Source of the DNA: Pontibacter indicus
GTDB lineage: Bacteria; Bacteroidota; Bacteroidia; Cytophagales; Hymenobacteraceae
Direction: 5' to 3'
DNA length: 64,000 nucleotides
NCBI RefSeq assembly: GCF_900156345.1
Contig: NZ_FTPP01000001.1
Location: 868,001-932,000, forward strand
Shown here: positions 16,870-25,630 of the stretch, in pieces
Layout: every line of letters starts with the position of its first letter
Numbering within the stretch: position 1 is the first letter of the stretch
The notes under the pieces: model-generated
The model's input: only the letters and a program-made list of their open reading frames with translations
What the model was told of the DNA's origin: nothing
The model's database searches: none
Made by a program: the position numbers and the translations under genes

Positions 16870-18129
16870 ATGAAACAGATTTTCGTTTTGCTGGTCTGCC
16901 TGCTCTGGCAACGACTGGCATTCGCACAAGTAGACACGGTGCAGCGCGTCCAACCCAACAGGTATAATAGCCCGGCCCAGCAGGAAAAACCCTACGTGAT
17001 CCTCATATCTGCCGATGGTTTTCGCTACGATTACGCCGATAAGTATGATACGCAATTCCTGAAAGCGAAGCGCACAGAAGGTGTGGCGGCTGAGTCGATG
17101 TTGCCGGCCTTTCCGTCCAAGACATTCCCAAATCATTATTCCATTGTGACGGGACTCTACCCGGCCAGCCACGGGCTGATCAATAATTACTTTTACGACC
17201 CACAGCGCAATGAGCACTACACCATGCGCGACCGCAGCAAAGTGGAAGACGGCAGTTGGTATGGTGGCACGCCGCTTTGGGTACTGGCCGAGCAACAGCA
17301 AATGGTGGCGGCCAGCTTCTTCTGGGTGGGCTCCGAGGCCCCGATTCAGGGTATACTGCCTACTTACCATTACCAGTACAGCGAGGTGATGCCGATCGAG
17401 CGACGCATCCAGACAGTGGTGGATTGGCTGAACCTGCCAGAGGATAAACGGCCGCACCTGATCACCTTTTACCTACCTGAAGTGGATCATGCCGGTCATC
17501 GCTACGGTCCGGACGCTCCCCAAACCAAACAAGCGGTTTTGGACCTGGACAAGCACATGCAGATGCTGACTGAGGCTGTGGCCAAAACAGGTCTGCCTGT
17601 CAATTACGTGTTTGTGTCGGACCATGGCATGCTCGGGGTAGATACCAAAAACACACTTCCCATGCCGGCTGCGATCGACACGGCAAAATTTATGGTATCC
17701 GGGGGAGGTATGGTCGTGGAGTTGCATGCCAAGGATAAGAAAGCTGTGAAGTCTACCTATCGCAAACTGAAGAAGGAAGCAAAAGACTATAAGGTATACA
17801 CCCGAAAGAAAATGCCCAAGCACCTGCACTATGGCGCTAAAGATGATAAATATGGCCGCGTGGGTGACATTCTGTTGCTATCGGATGCGCCCAAGGTATT
17901 CCATTTTTCATCCCGTCCGCCGTCTCCGGGCCAGCATGGCTATGATGCCACGAAGGTGAAAGAGATGCACACTGTGTTCTACGCCTGGGGGCCAGCCTTT
18001 AAAGAAGGAGTGAAGGTAAACACCTTCGAAAATGTGGACGTGTACCCGCTAATAGCAGAGATCCTGGGCCTGCCCTATACCCATAAAATTGATGGCAGCC
18101 GGCACCTGATCCAGAAAGTGCTGCGTTAA
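16870..18129 (+). CDS. Secreted nucleotide pyrophosphatase/phosphodiesterase (alkaline phosphatase superfamily)
   Basis: This is a 419-residue protein. The ATG at 16870 gives a signal peptide (MKQIFVLLVCLLWQRLAFA); an earlier ATG at 16852 adds six residues and is less likely. NPP-family signatures are ISADGFRYDYAD (metal-binding Asp49), FPSKTFPNHYSIVTGLYPASHG (nucleophile Thr85), TFYLPEVDHAGHRYGP and VFVSDHGM, supplying the remaining zinc ligands. Such enzymes cleave nucleotide or phosphodiester bonds in the periplasm, probably for phosphate or nucleotide scavenging. The exact substrate is unknown. A strong terminator follows. Confidence 0.9.
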   Translation: MKQIFVLLVCLLWQRLAFAQVDTVQRVQPNRYNSPAQQEKPYVILISADGFRYDYADKYDTQFLKAKRTEGVAAESMLPAFPSKTFPNHYSIVTGLYPASHGLINNYFYDPQRNEHYTMRDRSKVEDGSWYGGTPLWVLAEQQQMVAASFFWVGSEAPIQGILPTYHYQYSEVMPIERRIQTVVDWLNLPEDKRPHLITFYLPEVDHAGHRYGPDAPQTKQAVLDLDKHMQMLTEAVAKTGLPVNYVFVSDHGMLGVDTKNTLPMPAAIDTAKFMVSGGGMVVELHAKDKKAVKSTYRKLKKEAKDYKVYTRKKMPKHLHYGAKDDKYGRVGDILLLSDAPKVFHFSSRPPSPGQHGYDATKVKEMHTVFYAWGPAFKEGVKVNTFENVDVYPLIAEILGLPYTHKIDGSRHLIQKVLR

Positions 18130-18153
18130 CAAAGTTGACCTAACGCCTTAAAA

Positions 18154-18184
18154 AAAGCCCGTTTCTGTAAAGGAAGCGGGCTTT
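18154..18184. terminator. Bidirectional terminator between phosphodiesterase and beta-barrel genes
   Basis: Stem AAAGCCCG (18154-18161) with CGGGCTTT (18177-18184), extendable inward through a G-T pair. A-run before and T-rich tract after. Confidence 0.78.
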
Positions 18185-18204
18185 CTCTTTTTAGGTATAT
18201 CAAC

Positions 18205-18813
18205 TTACAAATTACCGCGGCCGGGCAGGTAAATCTGGAAACCCACCCCAACGGCAAGACCGGAGGTGCTTGTGTCGACTGTGATGTCGGCGCTGGTGCG
18301 GGTATAGTTCAGCGTGGCTTCTAGCGCAATGTTGCGGGCAACGAAGTGAGCGTATCCTGCCCGCAAGCCCAGCACAGAGCCAAAAATACGGTCGCCGTCG
18401 CTATCCTTCAGGGAACTGCCGGCAAAGCCAGCCAGTGCCTCTCCAAACCAGCGGCTGTTAGGGGAGGCTCCCTCCGGAAAATAGTAACGGGCAAAAGGAG
18501 TTAAACCATAGCTGAAGTTCTCACCACCATCGTAAAGCGCCAGGCCAAGCTGGGCCTGTGCCCCGATCGCTGCATTGTCGCTGATAAAATAGCCTGCCCG
18601 AGGTTCGAGGATTAGCTGGAAGGTTTCTGATTTAAAATTATAGCCAATAGAGCCTACACTGGCACCTACCAACCAGTTGCCTTGCTGTATAGACTCGTTG
18701 GCCACAGCGGCCGAAGTTTGTGGTTTTTGAATGTCTAAATCGGTGTCCTGCGCCAGGAGCGTACCAGTTGTAAACAAAGCGCAGAAAGTAAACAGAAAGT
18801 AAATACTTTTCAT
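18205..18813 (-). CDS. Outer-membrane beta-barrel protein
   Basis: This is a 202-residue protein. The internal ATG at 18813 is preferred because it puts the signal peptide MKSIYFLFTFCALFTTGTLLA at the N-terminus. The mature part alternates hydrophobic and polar residues with many Gly and aromatic positions (GNWLVGASVGSIGYNF, FSYGLTPFARYYFPEG, LGLRAGYAHFVARNIALEATLNYTRT) and ends with a strand, all typical of a small eight-stranded barrel (OmpW/OMP_b-brl class). It is probably a porin-like or structural outer-membrane protein. The function cannot be narrowed. Confidence 0.8.
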   Translation of the reverse strand: MKSIYFLFTFCALFTTGTLLAQDTDLDIQKPQTSAAVANESIQQGNWLVGASVGSIGYNFKSETFQLILEPRAGYFISDNAAIGAQAQLGLALYDGGENFSYGLTPFARYYFPEGASPNSRWFGEALAGFAGSSLKDSDGDRIFGSVLGLRAGYAHFVARNIALEATLNYTRTSADITVDTSTSGLAVGVGFQIYLPGRGNL

Positions 18814-19165
18814 AGGAGTAATATTAGGAGTTTGAAATAAATTGTACTTAAATAATTGTCGTCTAAACATTAAATATTAACGAAGGGGACAATCATTTGT
18901 TCGAAGTAGCTTTATATCAGCATATTACATGTTTATATTTACTCGATATAGGTGAGTGCAAATTTGGGTTTGCTTCTTTTCTAAGGCTAAAGTGAAAGTT
19001 AATGAAATCCGGGTAGACAATCGTCCGAAGTAGGTATAGGAAGGCGTTGTCTTTTGCTGTATGCTGTCTTATAGCATGACAACTACTCTAATCAATTAAG
19101 AAGGGCATATGTTAAGTTAGAGGGGAGAGCGGACTAACTCCCTAAAGGTATAGCACGACAAAACT
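18814..19165. other. AT-rich intergenic stretch
   Basis: About 350 bases between two leftward genes. It holds two AGGTATAG-type words (near 19032 and 19146) and presumably the promoter of the beta-barrel gene. I see no gene, RNA or strong repeat. Confidence 0.5.
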
Positions 19166-19196
19166 AAGGCTCCAGTAAGTAGTTTACTAGAGCCTT
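19166..19196 (-). terminator. Terminator of the amidase gene
   Basis: AAGGCTC (19166-19172) pairs with GAGCCTT (19190-19196), extended inward by AGTAA/TTACT. It begins 13 bases beyond the amidase stop. Confidence 0.7.
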
Positions 19197-19208
19197 TCAT
19201 GTGAGTTA

Positions 19209-20306
19209 TTACTTGGAGGAGTAGTCCGCGAACAAACCCTCGTAGATCCAGTTGGCCAGAGCCTGCCTGTTGTCGGCTATCACGAAACGGCGTTGGTCCT
19301 TTACGTTGCGAATGTTGCCGAGCTCGATGAAGACGGTAGGCGGGTGACTGTACTTGATCACATAAAGGCTGCTGCGTTGTGTTACATTGCCGGAGTAGTC
19401 GCGGTTGGGCTGGTAGCGACGGTATTTGTTTGTAAAGGTCTGGTGTATGTTCTTGGCGAGCTGCTCGCCGTCCTTGCTGTTCTCGTGGTGATAGAAGAAC
19501 ACATCGATGTTCTGGCTCTCGCTGCGGCTGTCGACATGGATCGCCAGCATGCGCTGGTAGGCTCCCTTGTGCTTCAGATATAGGCCGTTCACGGCCTCCG
19601 TGCGCTGGCGCAGGCGAGCACTGTGGTTGAGGGGTATCTTTCTGTTCGGGTAGACTATTTCATCCCTGTCCATTTTCAGCACCCCCTCGTCACGAATGCC
19701 GTCGTCCGGGTCCTGCACGATCATGTATACCGTGGCGCCGTGCTCCATCAGGACGCGTGCCAGGCGAATGGTCACATCGTAAGCGTATTCGTCCTCGGCC
19801 AGGTCGTTGCTGCCGTACTTGCCGACTGCCCCTGGATCGGGCCCACCATGGCCAGAGCTCAGGTAATAGACTGCGCCCTGCAGCTTGGAACTTTTCACCT
19901 CCACCCGGGAATACTTCTCTCCAAAAAGCGGCATTTCGAGCACGCGCGCGGCTACTTTGGCCGGACCGGCTGTTACATCGTTTCGGGTTTTGGTCTCGAC
20001 GGCGGCTACCCGGGTATTGTCGGTGGTGACGGTGTTGTTATCTGCTAAAGTTGCGCCTTCGGGCAATGTATAGGTTTTACCGACAATCAGGCCATTGTCT
20101 TTGCCGAAACGGTCTTTGTTGATTTCTACAAACTTTTGGAGATGCTCCGGCGGATTGAGGCCGTGCCGGCGCAATAAGGTATAGATGCCGTCGCCGGGCA
20201 TGGCAACGGCTTCCAGAAGGGAGCTTTGCCCAAACGCGGTTAAGGATGAAAGTGCAAGAAGAAGGGTGAAAATAGAGGTACGCAATGCAATAAGGTTTAC
20301 CGGCAT
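19209..20306 (-). CDS. N-acetylmuramoyl-L-alanine amidase (Amidase_3) with LysM-like N-terminus
   Basis: This 365-residue secreted protein has a signal peptide (about residues 1-26) and a LysM-like segment at about 35-85 (GDGIYTLLRRHGL through IVGKTYTLPEGA). The Amidase_3 catalytic domain, about 145-365, has LSSGHGGPDPGAVG (first zinc His), ARVLMEHGATVYM, SARLRQRTEAVN, MLAIHVDSR (second His) and TVFIELGNIRNVKDQ (catalytic Glu). It cleaves the amide bond between muramic acid and the stem peptide, probably during cell separation. The family usually shows HGG, E, H and E; all are recognisable. Confidence 0.88.
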   Translation of the reverse strand: MPVNLIALRTSIFTLLLALSSLTAFGQSSLLEAVAMPGDGIYTLLRRHGLNPPEHLQKFVEINKDRFGKDNGLIVGKTYTLPEGATLADNNTVTTDNTRVAAVETKTRNDVTAGPAKVAARVLEMPLFGEKYSRVEVKSSKLQGAVYYLSSGHGGPDPGAVGKYGSNDLAEDEYAYDVTIRLARVLMEHGATVYMIVQDPDDGIRDEGVLKMDRDEIVYPNRKIPLNHSARLRQRTEAVNGLYLKHKGAYQRMLAIHVDSRSESQNIDVFFYHHENSKDGEQLAKNIHQTFTNKYRRYQPNRDYSGNVTQRSSLYVIKYSHPPTVFIELGNIRNVKDQRRFVIADNRQALANWIYEGLFADYSSK

Positions 20307-20475
20307 ATGTTAAGAATCCGATATTAGTAAAAATGCACGAGGTATAAAAGCTCCTCTGTGAGATCAACGTAAAATATCGGAGGCTCTATATACGGATGAA
20401 CTGATTTTATTACTGCGTTATTTCAGATCAATCGAAAAATTATCGCTCGATCAGGGAGATTAAACATGTAGAACT

Positions 20476-21093
20476 TTACTGCACCCGGTAACTGATCAGT
20501 TCATAGCGCCGCATCAGTTTGTCGGAGTCCGCGTAGTACCAGTCTGTCCGGATCATGCCCAGTTCAGGCGTAACGTATTCTTTCACCCAGGTGGTGCTCA
20601 GCGCAGCAGATGCCTTTTGTTCGGTTTGCCTTTCAAAACTGAACTCAAGGGCCTGGTCAGCATGCTTTGAATCCGGTATAGGTACCAGGCCTGCTGTTCT
20701 TCTGTGGTAGATCCACAAGGTATAGTTCGGGTACTGATACCCGTAGGCGATGCCCGACATCTCCGGGCTGGGGTAGGTGATATACTGCTCTCTTGCATCC
20801 TTCCGATAGTGCACATAGCCGTCTTTGTCGTTCCTCACAATCATGCCATTATTCAATATGTACCAGGTGGTTTTATGGATCAGCGTATCCTTTACGACCT
20901 GCCGTCTAAACGAACTGGTGGAAAGAATTTTGCCGTCCGATGTATACTCGATCACATCATACACCCATTCATTGCCTACTTTTAGGGGCATAATTTCTTC
21001 AACGGGTACTGGCACTTCTTCTTTCTCGCATGAAAGTAGGGAGAATGAAAGGCAGAAGAAGGTAAAGGCTCTGAACAAAGGCTGCAATTTCAT
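20476..21093 (-). CDS. Putative lipoprotein of unknown function
   Basis: This 205-residue protein has a type II signal peptide (MKLQPLFRAFTFFCLSFSLLSC, Cys22) and then a Glu/Pro/Val linker. The rest looks like an all-beta domain: MPLKVGNEWVYDVIEYTSDGK, TTWYILNNGMIVRNDKDGYVHYRK, ELGMIRTDWYYADSDKLMRRYELISY. The opening 'P..VGN.WVY.V' is common in Bacteroidota surface or periplasmic lipoproteins of unknown role. It is a single gene between the amidase and the AddB-like nuclease. Confidence 0.75.
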   Translation of the reverse strand: MKLQPLFRAFTFFCLSFSLLSCEKEEVPVPVEEIMPLKVGNEWVYDVIEYTSDGKILSTSSFRRQVVKDTLIHKTTWYILNNGMIVRNDKDGYVHYRKDAREQYITYPSPEMSGIAYGYQYPNYTLWIYHRRTAGLVPIPDSKHADQALEFSFERQTEQKASAALSTTWVKEYVTPELGMIRTDWYYADSDKLMRRYELISYRVQ

Positions 21094-21184
21094 AGGACTC
21101 GTGTTTTGAATGTATGATACCCAAATTCCTGAAAACGTTGCATGCTCAGCTATAATAATATTGCAGAATCAAGATATTTGTAAG

Positions 21185-24085
21185 CTAGCGCGCACATATC
21201 CCCCGGTACGGACAGTATTGGCAAATCTCCAATTCCTTTGTCTTCCGGATCACTTCATTTGGGTCGAGCAGTTCCTGTACAAAGCGCGAGAGCAAGGCTT
21301 CGGATGCGGAGATAAAATCCTGCCCGGTGGACTGCTCAAACGGAAAATCAGCTGTCAGCACGCCGGCGTCGAGGTTGCGGAACGAGAGTATACCTGACTT
21401 CGGCACGATGCGGGCAGGGTCAAGATGACCGGCATTGCGAAGCAACAGCTCGGGCTTCTGCTGCAGGTTGCGCTGCAAAATGTACTCGTAGAGCCAGAGC
21501 TGGCGCGCCTTGTCATAATTGGGGGAGGTGATGAAGTGCAGGTCCATATCGTCCGGCTTTACACTCACCTGGTTGCGCTCTACCTTGCCCGTCTTGTAAT
21601 CGATCACGCGGAGTTCGGCTCCTTTCAGGTCAATGCGGTCGGCCTTGCCGGCCACCTTTACAGGTATAAGCTCATCGCCTACCTGCACCTCCAGGATCGT
21701 TTCGAGCTGTTCTTCGAGACGCAGCACATAAAGCGGCAGTTCGTCCTCCGAACTCAGCAGCCCCTCCAGGTACTTCTCCAACACCTGCACGGCCACCTTA
21801 AAAAGAAGGAAGTTCATGCCGCGCTCTGGACTGGCGCCACGCGTCACCTTACGGAATTCTTCTTCCACCTTGGCTGGTAACTCGCGCAGCATCTGCTCCA
21901 CATGTTGCTTTTCGATCGGCTGGCCATTCTGCTCAAAAGGCCGGAAGAAATCTTCCAGCACCTGGTGCACGATCGTACCAAACTGATCAGCGCCAAGCTG
22001 CTCTTCCACCTCATCGATCTCCCTGATTTTGGCGATGCGGCTGAAATAATACTGCAGAGAGCAGTTGATGTACATGTTGAGGTGCGAAGGGTAGAGGCCG
22101 CGCTTCAGCTCCTGTCGCAGTTGCTCCAGCGTCTGAGCATCTTTGTGGATGACTATGTCCTCGTCGTATTTTTTCTGATCGCGCAGCTCCACAGTGGCCG
22201 TCAGGTCGCGGAATTTAATCTTGGGGTTGCGCAGGGCCAGGTCGTTTTGCAGCTGCAGGATAAAACGGCTTTTTTCGCCAGAGCCATAGGTGTCGGACGG
22301 CAGCACGTACAGCAAGTTCACGTTTTTGGCGCGCTGCAGCAAGCGGTAAAAGTTATAGGCCATCGCACCTTCGGTTTCGGCGTAGGTCGGCAGCCCGAAC
22401 TGCTTCAACACATCGTACGGCATCAGCGACTCGTGCCGCTTCGGAGCAGGCAGCGTGTTTTCGTTCACTGACAGAATGATCAGGTTCTCGAAGTCCAGGG
22501 CACGGGTCTCCAGCATACCCATGATCTGCAGGTCGGAGATAGGCTCACCGCTGAAGGGCAGGCGCTGTCGTGCTATCAGTTCGTTCAAAAACTTGCGGAA
22601 GCTGCGCACCGATATCTTCTGCTCCCGGCAATCGAAAATGGTGTCAAGGCGCTTGACGATGGTATAGAAAATATAGAGGTACTCCGTTTCGATGGTGCTC
22701 GGCTGGTGACTGTACATCTTGTGCAGCAGGTCGATGAGCTGGTAAAGCGAAGCGATGATGTCGTCGCAGTCGCGCCAGGACTTGAATAGCACTTCGAAAA
22801 GCGGCTCGTGCTTGCCCATCTTTAGCAGGTCGTTGGCCGTAATCAGCACGCGGTTGTCCTGCACGATCTGGTCGAGCACACGCTGTATGAAGCCATGGAA
22901 TTCCTGTTTGTCGGGCTGCTCGTTCAGGTATAGCTCATACCTGCGGATGAAAGGGTGGGAGAGCAGCTTGGTCACCGTCAGGTGGTGGTACTGGTATACC
23001 TTGTAACCCGACTCCTGCAGCTGGGTCACGCCCGTCAGGTGCACATCAAAGAGCAGGTCGATCAGGTTGTAGAGGGGCGTACCTTTAAAGCTGAGGCCCA
23101 TCGTTACGTTATAGTTCGGCACCTCATTGGGTATAGAGTGTAGTACGGGTAGCAAAAGCGTTTCGTCGGGCATTACCACCGCAATTTGGGCATGTTTGTC
23201 GCGTTGGCGAATCTCCTGAATCAGCTGTCCGGCTAGCTTGCCCTGCATGCTCGCATTGGCCACCCCAATCACGTTGATTTCCTTCTCGTCGGTGAGGAGC
23301 AAGTTTTGCTGCCAGCGCCAGTCCGCCATATTCCAGGTGCTCTTATACCTGCGCAGGAAACTGCCCGCCCGATTCGGCGTTCCTTCTTCCATATAAAAAT
23401 CATCAGAGTCAAAGAGCACTTCGGCCTTGTTGTGCTTGAGGAGCGTGCGGATAATGTGCTCTTCAGAACTGGTGAGGGCGTTGAGACCGATAAAAAGGTA
23501 CTGGGCGCATTCCGGCGATTTGGCTAATTGCTCAATGTTATCGGCCACCAGCCGGAAAGCCATACCTGTATAGGCCTGCTTGCGCTCCTCCAAATGGCCT
23601 TTCAGGTTGTGGTAGGTCCTCTCAATGTTATCCCACAAACTGAAGTATTTCTTAACGGCGGGCGTCAGTTCTTTACCCAGGTGCGCCGGGTCCCAACGCT
23701 CCAGCGCCTTGGCCTCGCTCACGTAGTCAAACAGCTTGGTGGTATCTACCAGGTTCTGGTCGATGCGGCTGAAGTCGTCGAGCAGGGTGCCGCCCCAGGT
23801 GATGAACTGGTCGAAATCGAGGTTCGGGTCCTGTTCGCGCATCAGATCGTAGAGCTCCAGCTGCAGGTTGATCGGTTCCAGCACATCCACTTTGGCCAGT
23901 TTGGTGATGAAGTCCTCCATACCTGACACCTCCGGCGACCAGATCGGCTCCGGAGCAGCTTGCGCCAGGGCGTTTTTAAAAAAGAAGCTCGCACGACGCG
24001 ACGGCAGCACGATGCACAGCTCGCTGATGTTCTCTTTATACTTCTCGTATACGTATTTTGCCGCTAGCTCTAGGAAGGTCTGCAC
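21185..24085 (-). CDS. AddB-like PD-(D/E)XK nuclease of double-strand break repair
   Basis: This 966-residue protein has an N-terminal, partly degenerate SF1-helicase-like region (AQAAPEPIWSPEVSGMEDF; MGLSFKGTPLYNLIDLLFD) and a C-terminal RecB-type nuclease with GKADRIDLKGAELRVIDYKTGKVERNQ. Four Cys are placed as in the AddB iron-sulfur staple: one in NCSLQYYFSRI and three in the terminal CQYCPYRGIC. That is strong evidence for an AddB-type subunit that processes DNA ends with the UvrD-like partner encoded at 25631-29029. The two lie on one strand but are split by three small genes, which is unusual for this pair. Confidence 0.88.
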   Translation of the reverse strand: MQTFLELAAKYVYEKYKENISELCIVLPSRRASFFFKNALAQAAPEPIWSPEVSGMEDFITKLAKVDVLEPINLQLELYDLMREQDPNLDFDQFITWGGTLLDDFSRIDQNLVDTTKLFDYVSEAKALERWDPAHLGKELTPAVKKYFSLWDNIERTYHNLKGHLEERKQAYTGMAFRLVADNIEQLAKSPECAQYLFIGLNALTSSEEHIIRTLLKHNKAEVLFDSDDFYMEEGTPNRAGSFLRRYKSTWNMADWRWQQNLLLTDEKEINVIGVANASMQGKLAGQLIQEIRQRDKHAQIAVVMPDETLLLPVLHSIPNEVPNYNVTMGLSFKGTPLYNLIDLLFDVHLTGVTQLQESGYKVYQYHHLTVTKLLSHPFIRRYELYLNEQPDKQEFHGFIQRVLDQIVQDNRVLITANDLLKMGKHEPLFEVLFKSWRDCDDIIASLYQLIDLLHKMYSHQPSTIETEYLYIFYTIVKRLDTIFDCREQKISVRSFRKFLNELIARQRLPFSGEPISDLQIMGMLETRALDFENLIILSVNENTLPAPKRHESLMPYDVLKQFGLPTYAETEGAMAYNFYRLLQRAKNVNLLYVLPSDTYGSGEKSRFILQLQNDLALRNPKIKFRDLTATVELRDQKKYDEDIVIHKDAQTLEQLRQELKRGLYPSHLNMYINCSLQYYFSRIAKIREIDEVEEQLGADQFGTIVHQVLEDFFRPFEQNGQPIEKQHVEQMLRELPAKVEEEFRKVTRGASPERGMNFLLFKVAVQVLEKYLEGLLSSEDELPLYVLRLEEQLETILEVQVGDELIPVKVAGKADRIDLKGAELRVIDYKTGKVERNQVSVKPDDMDLHFITSPNYDKARQLWLYEYILQRNLQQKPELLLRNAGHLDPARIVPKSGILSFRNLDAGVLTADFPFEQSTGQDFISASEALLSRFVQELLDPNEVIRKTKELEICQYCPYRGICAR

Positions 24086-24153
24086 TTTATTGATTTAGTG
24101 AATTGGTGATTGAGTGAATGAGTGATTGCGTGATTTATCTTGACTTAGAAGAA

Positions 24154-24441
24154 TCAATTAAAAGATGTGATTCGAATGATTGAAAGAAATACAGCAAATA
24201 CTGCAGACGCTAATGGCAAAGCTATTTTAAAGCGATCACTATATGATCGTCGTTTCATCGGAATAATCGAGATGAGTAGTGCAGGTATAAGGCCGAACAG
24301 AATCATAAGGAATATGTGAACGAACACTTCAATAACTTGAAGCAAAACTGTTGGTGATTTCGAAAAAGTGGCATAATCCACAACGACACTGACTATTGCG
24401 AATACTAAGAAAATAAGCCAAGCAGTTTTATCCTTCATCAA
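24154..24441 (-). CDS. Small three-span membrane protein, unknown
   Basis: This 95-residue, very hydrophobic protein has three predicted helices (WLIFLVFAIVSVVVDYAT; LLQVIEVFVHIFLMILFGLIPALLISII; IALPLASAVFAVFLSIIRI) and a basic loop (PMKRRSYSDRFK). AT-rich compared with its neighbours. I recognise no family. It sits between the two halves of the AddAB-like locus. The start is the first or second of two ATGs (24441 or 24438). Confidence 0.6.
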   Translation of the reverse strand: MMKDKTAWLIFLVFAIVSVVVDYATFSKSPTVLLQVIEVFVHIFLMILFGLIPALLISIIPMKRRSYSDRFKIALPLASAVFAVFLSIIRITSFN

Positions 24442-24493
24442 CTTTATAACTAAATCTTGATACGAATACTCACTAACTTAAAAAGCTCACTGT

Positions 24494-24895
24494 TTAATGT
24501 AAAGGCAAGAAAGGGTTGTAGGCGATTTCCCAGAGGTTGTCATCCGGGTCGGCGATGTAGCTGCTGTAGCCGCCCCAGAATACTTTTTCGGGTTGCTTGA
24601 GTACTTTTACGCCTTTCGATTCCAGCTCTGCTATCAGTTCGTCCACCTCTTGTTCTGAACGCACGTTATGAGCTAGCGAAAAACTCTTAAAGCCTTTGCC
24701 ATCTGCTTCCAGACCAGCGTCATCGGCCAGTGACTCCTGTGGGAAGAGGGCCAGCTGTATTCCATTCAATTGAAAAAAGATGATGCTTTCCGTGCTGCTC
24801 TCCAGCGGTTGCCAGCCAAAAACCTGCTGGTAAAATTCCCGGGAGCGCTGCAGATTTCTGACGCCCAAAGTGATCAATGTAATTCGCTGTTCCAT
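24494..24895 (-). CDS. VOC family protein (glyoxalase/bleomycin resistance fold)
   Basis: This is a 133-residue protein with the paired beta-alpha-beta-beta-beta layout. The first half is ITLITLGVRNLQRSREFYQQVFGWQPLES with IIFFQLNGIQLALFP. The second is GFKSFSLAHNVRSEQEVDELIAELESKGVKVLKQPEKVFWGG with the canonical ending YIADPDDNLWEIAYNPF. Metal-site residues typical of VOC enzymes (a His/Gln early, Glu in WEIA) are only partly present, so whether it is an enzyme or a binding protein is unclear. No functional context nearby. Confidence 0.85.
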   Translation of the reverse strand: MEQRITLITLGVRNLQRSREFYQQVFGWQPLESSTESIIFFQLNGIQLALFPQESLADDAGLEADGKGFKSFSLAHNVRSEQEVDELIAELESKGVKVLKQPEKVFWGGYSSYIADPDDNLWEIAYNPFLPLH

Positions 24896-24924
24896 ATTCT
24901 CTCTATTATACTTTCTTATCGCAA

Positions 24925-24975
24925 CCTATACCTATACCTATACCTATACCTATACCTATACCTATACCTATACCT
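24925..24975. repeat. Tandem hexamer array (CCTATA)8
   Basis: Eight perfect consecutive CCTATA units plus a partial unit lie between two leftward genes. The unit is the core of the CTATACCT word found throughout the window. A shorter run of the same hexamer is at about 51854-51874. Confidence 0.95.
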
Positions 24976-24983
24976 AAGACCGC

Positions 24984-25538
24984 TTACCTAGCTTGCTCAT
25001 AAGCTGCCTTCAGCCAGCCAATCAGTTCAGCATCGACCTCATCTGCAGACTGCAGTTTCACGCGGTGCGAGCACATGGCGTTAAAACTTCCGGACTTCTC
25101 CAGCCGACCCTCTGGCTCTCGGCCTTTCAGGTTGATGCCCACATCCAGCCTGGTTTTGGTAGAAGGCTGTAAGAGAGCAAACTGCTTTTTGCTGCGCGCA
25201 CTGACGTACGCGTTCTTGGGCGCCAGTTCCACATCCTCACCAAACTGCTTTAGCCGCGTCACCAGCGCTTCGTAGATGGGTAGCAGTTGTTCTTTTCCTT
25301 TGTATTGCTTCACGATTAGGTCATCGGGACTCTCGGCCGAACCGGCGTCTGATCCTTTGGCTTTGAGCACCACCATGTTGGCGAAGCCGTGGGTGAAACC
25401 ATGTTCCGTTTTTAAAAACTTCACCATCTCGCCATGCTTCTGCAGGCCGGTACCCTGAACAATCTTGATCCATTCTGAGAGCGACTTCCCTGTGTTTTTC
25501 TGCAGGTTATCGATCATCGTTTGTGCTGCCTGATCCAT
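24984..25538 (-). CDS. DUF4287/DUF5655 domain protein
   Basis: This is a 184-residue protein. The N-terminal part (MIDNLQKNTGKSLSEWIKIVQGTGLQKHGEMVKFLKTEHGFTHGFANMVVLKA) matches DUF4287. The rest (LLPIYEALVTRLKQFGEDVELAPKNAYVSARSKKQFALLQPSTKTRLDVGINLKG) matches the DUF5655 'YdhG/DUF1801-like' pattern. Proteins of this build are widespread in soil bacteria and have no known activity. They are cytosolic and often near VOC and other small accessory genes, as here. Confidence 0.82.
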   Translation of the reverse strand: MDQAAQTMIDNLQKNTGKSLSEWIKIVQGTGLQKHGEMVKFLKTEHGFTHGFANMVVLKAKGSDAGSAESPDDLIVKQYKGKEQLLPIYEALVTRLKQFGEDVELAPKNAYVSARSKKQFALLQPSTKTRLDVGINLKGREPEGRLEKSGSFNAMCSHRVKLQSADEVDAELIGWLKAAYEQAR

Positions 25539-25547
25539 CTTTATATA

Positions 25548-25614
25548 ATGAAGAATGATTAATTATTAATTGTTACCTCGATTGATGCCGCAAGAAGAAT
25601 CATTCATTCTTCAT
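25548..25614. repeat. AT-rich imperfect inverted repeat
   Basis: AATGAAGAATGATT (from 25548) is mirrored by AATCATTCATTCTTCATT (25598-25614) in the gap between the DUF4287 and AddA-like genes. It may act as a transcript-end structure or be a decayed small element. Confidence 0.45.
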
Positions 25615-25630
25615 TACCCATTCACCATTA

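Noticed and set aside
24925..24975. CRISPR-like repetition
   Set aside because: The units are 6 bases, without spacers and without cas genes; it is a simple tandem repeat.
24770..24991. Open frame containing a Tyr-Leu repeat (YLYLYLY)
   Set aside because: It is the reading of the CCTATA tandem array plus the antisense of the VOC gene, not a protein gene.
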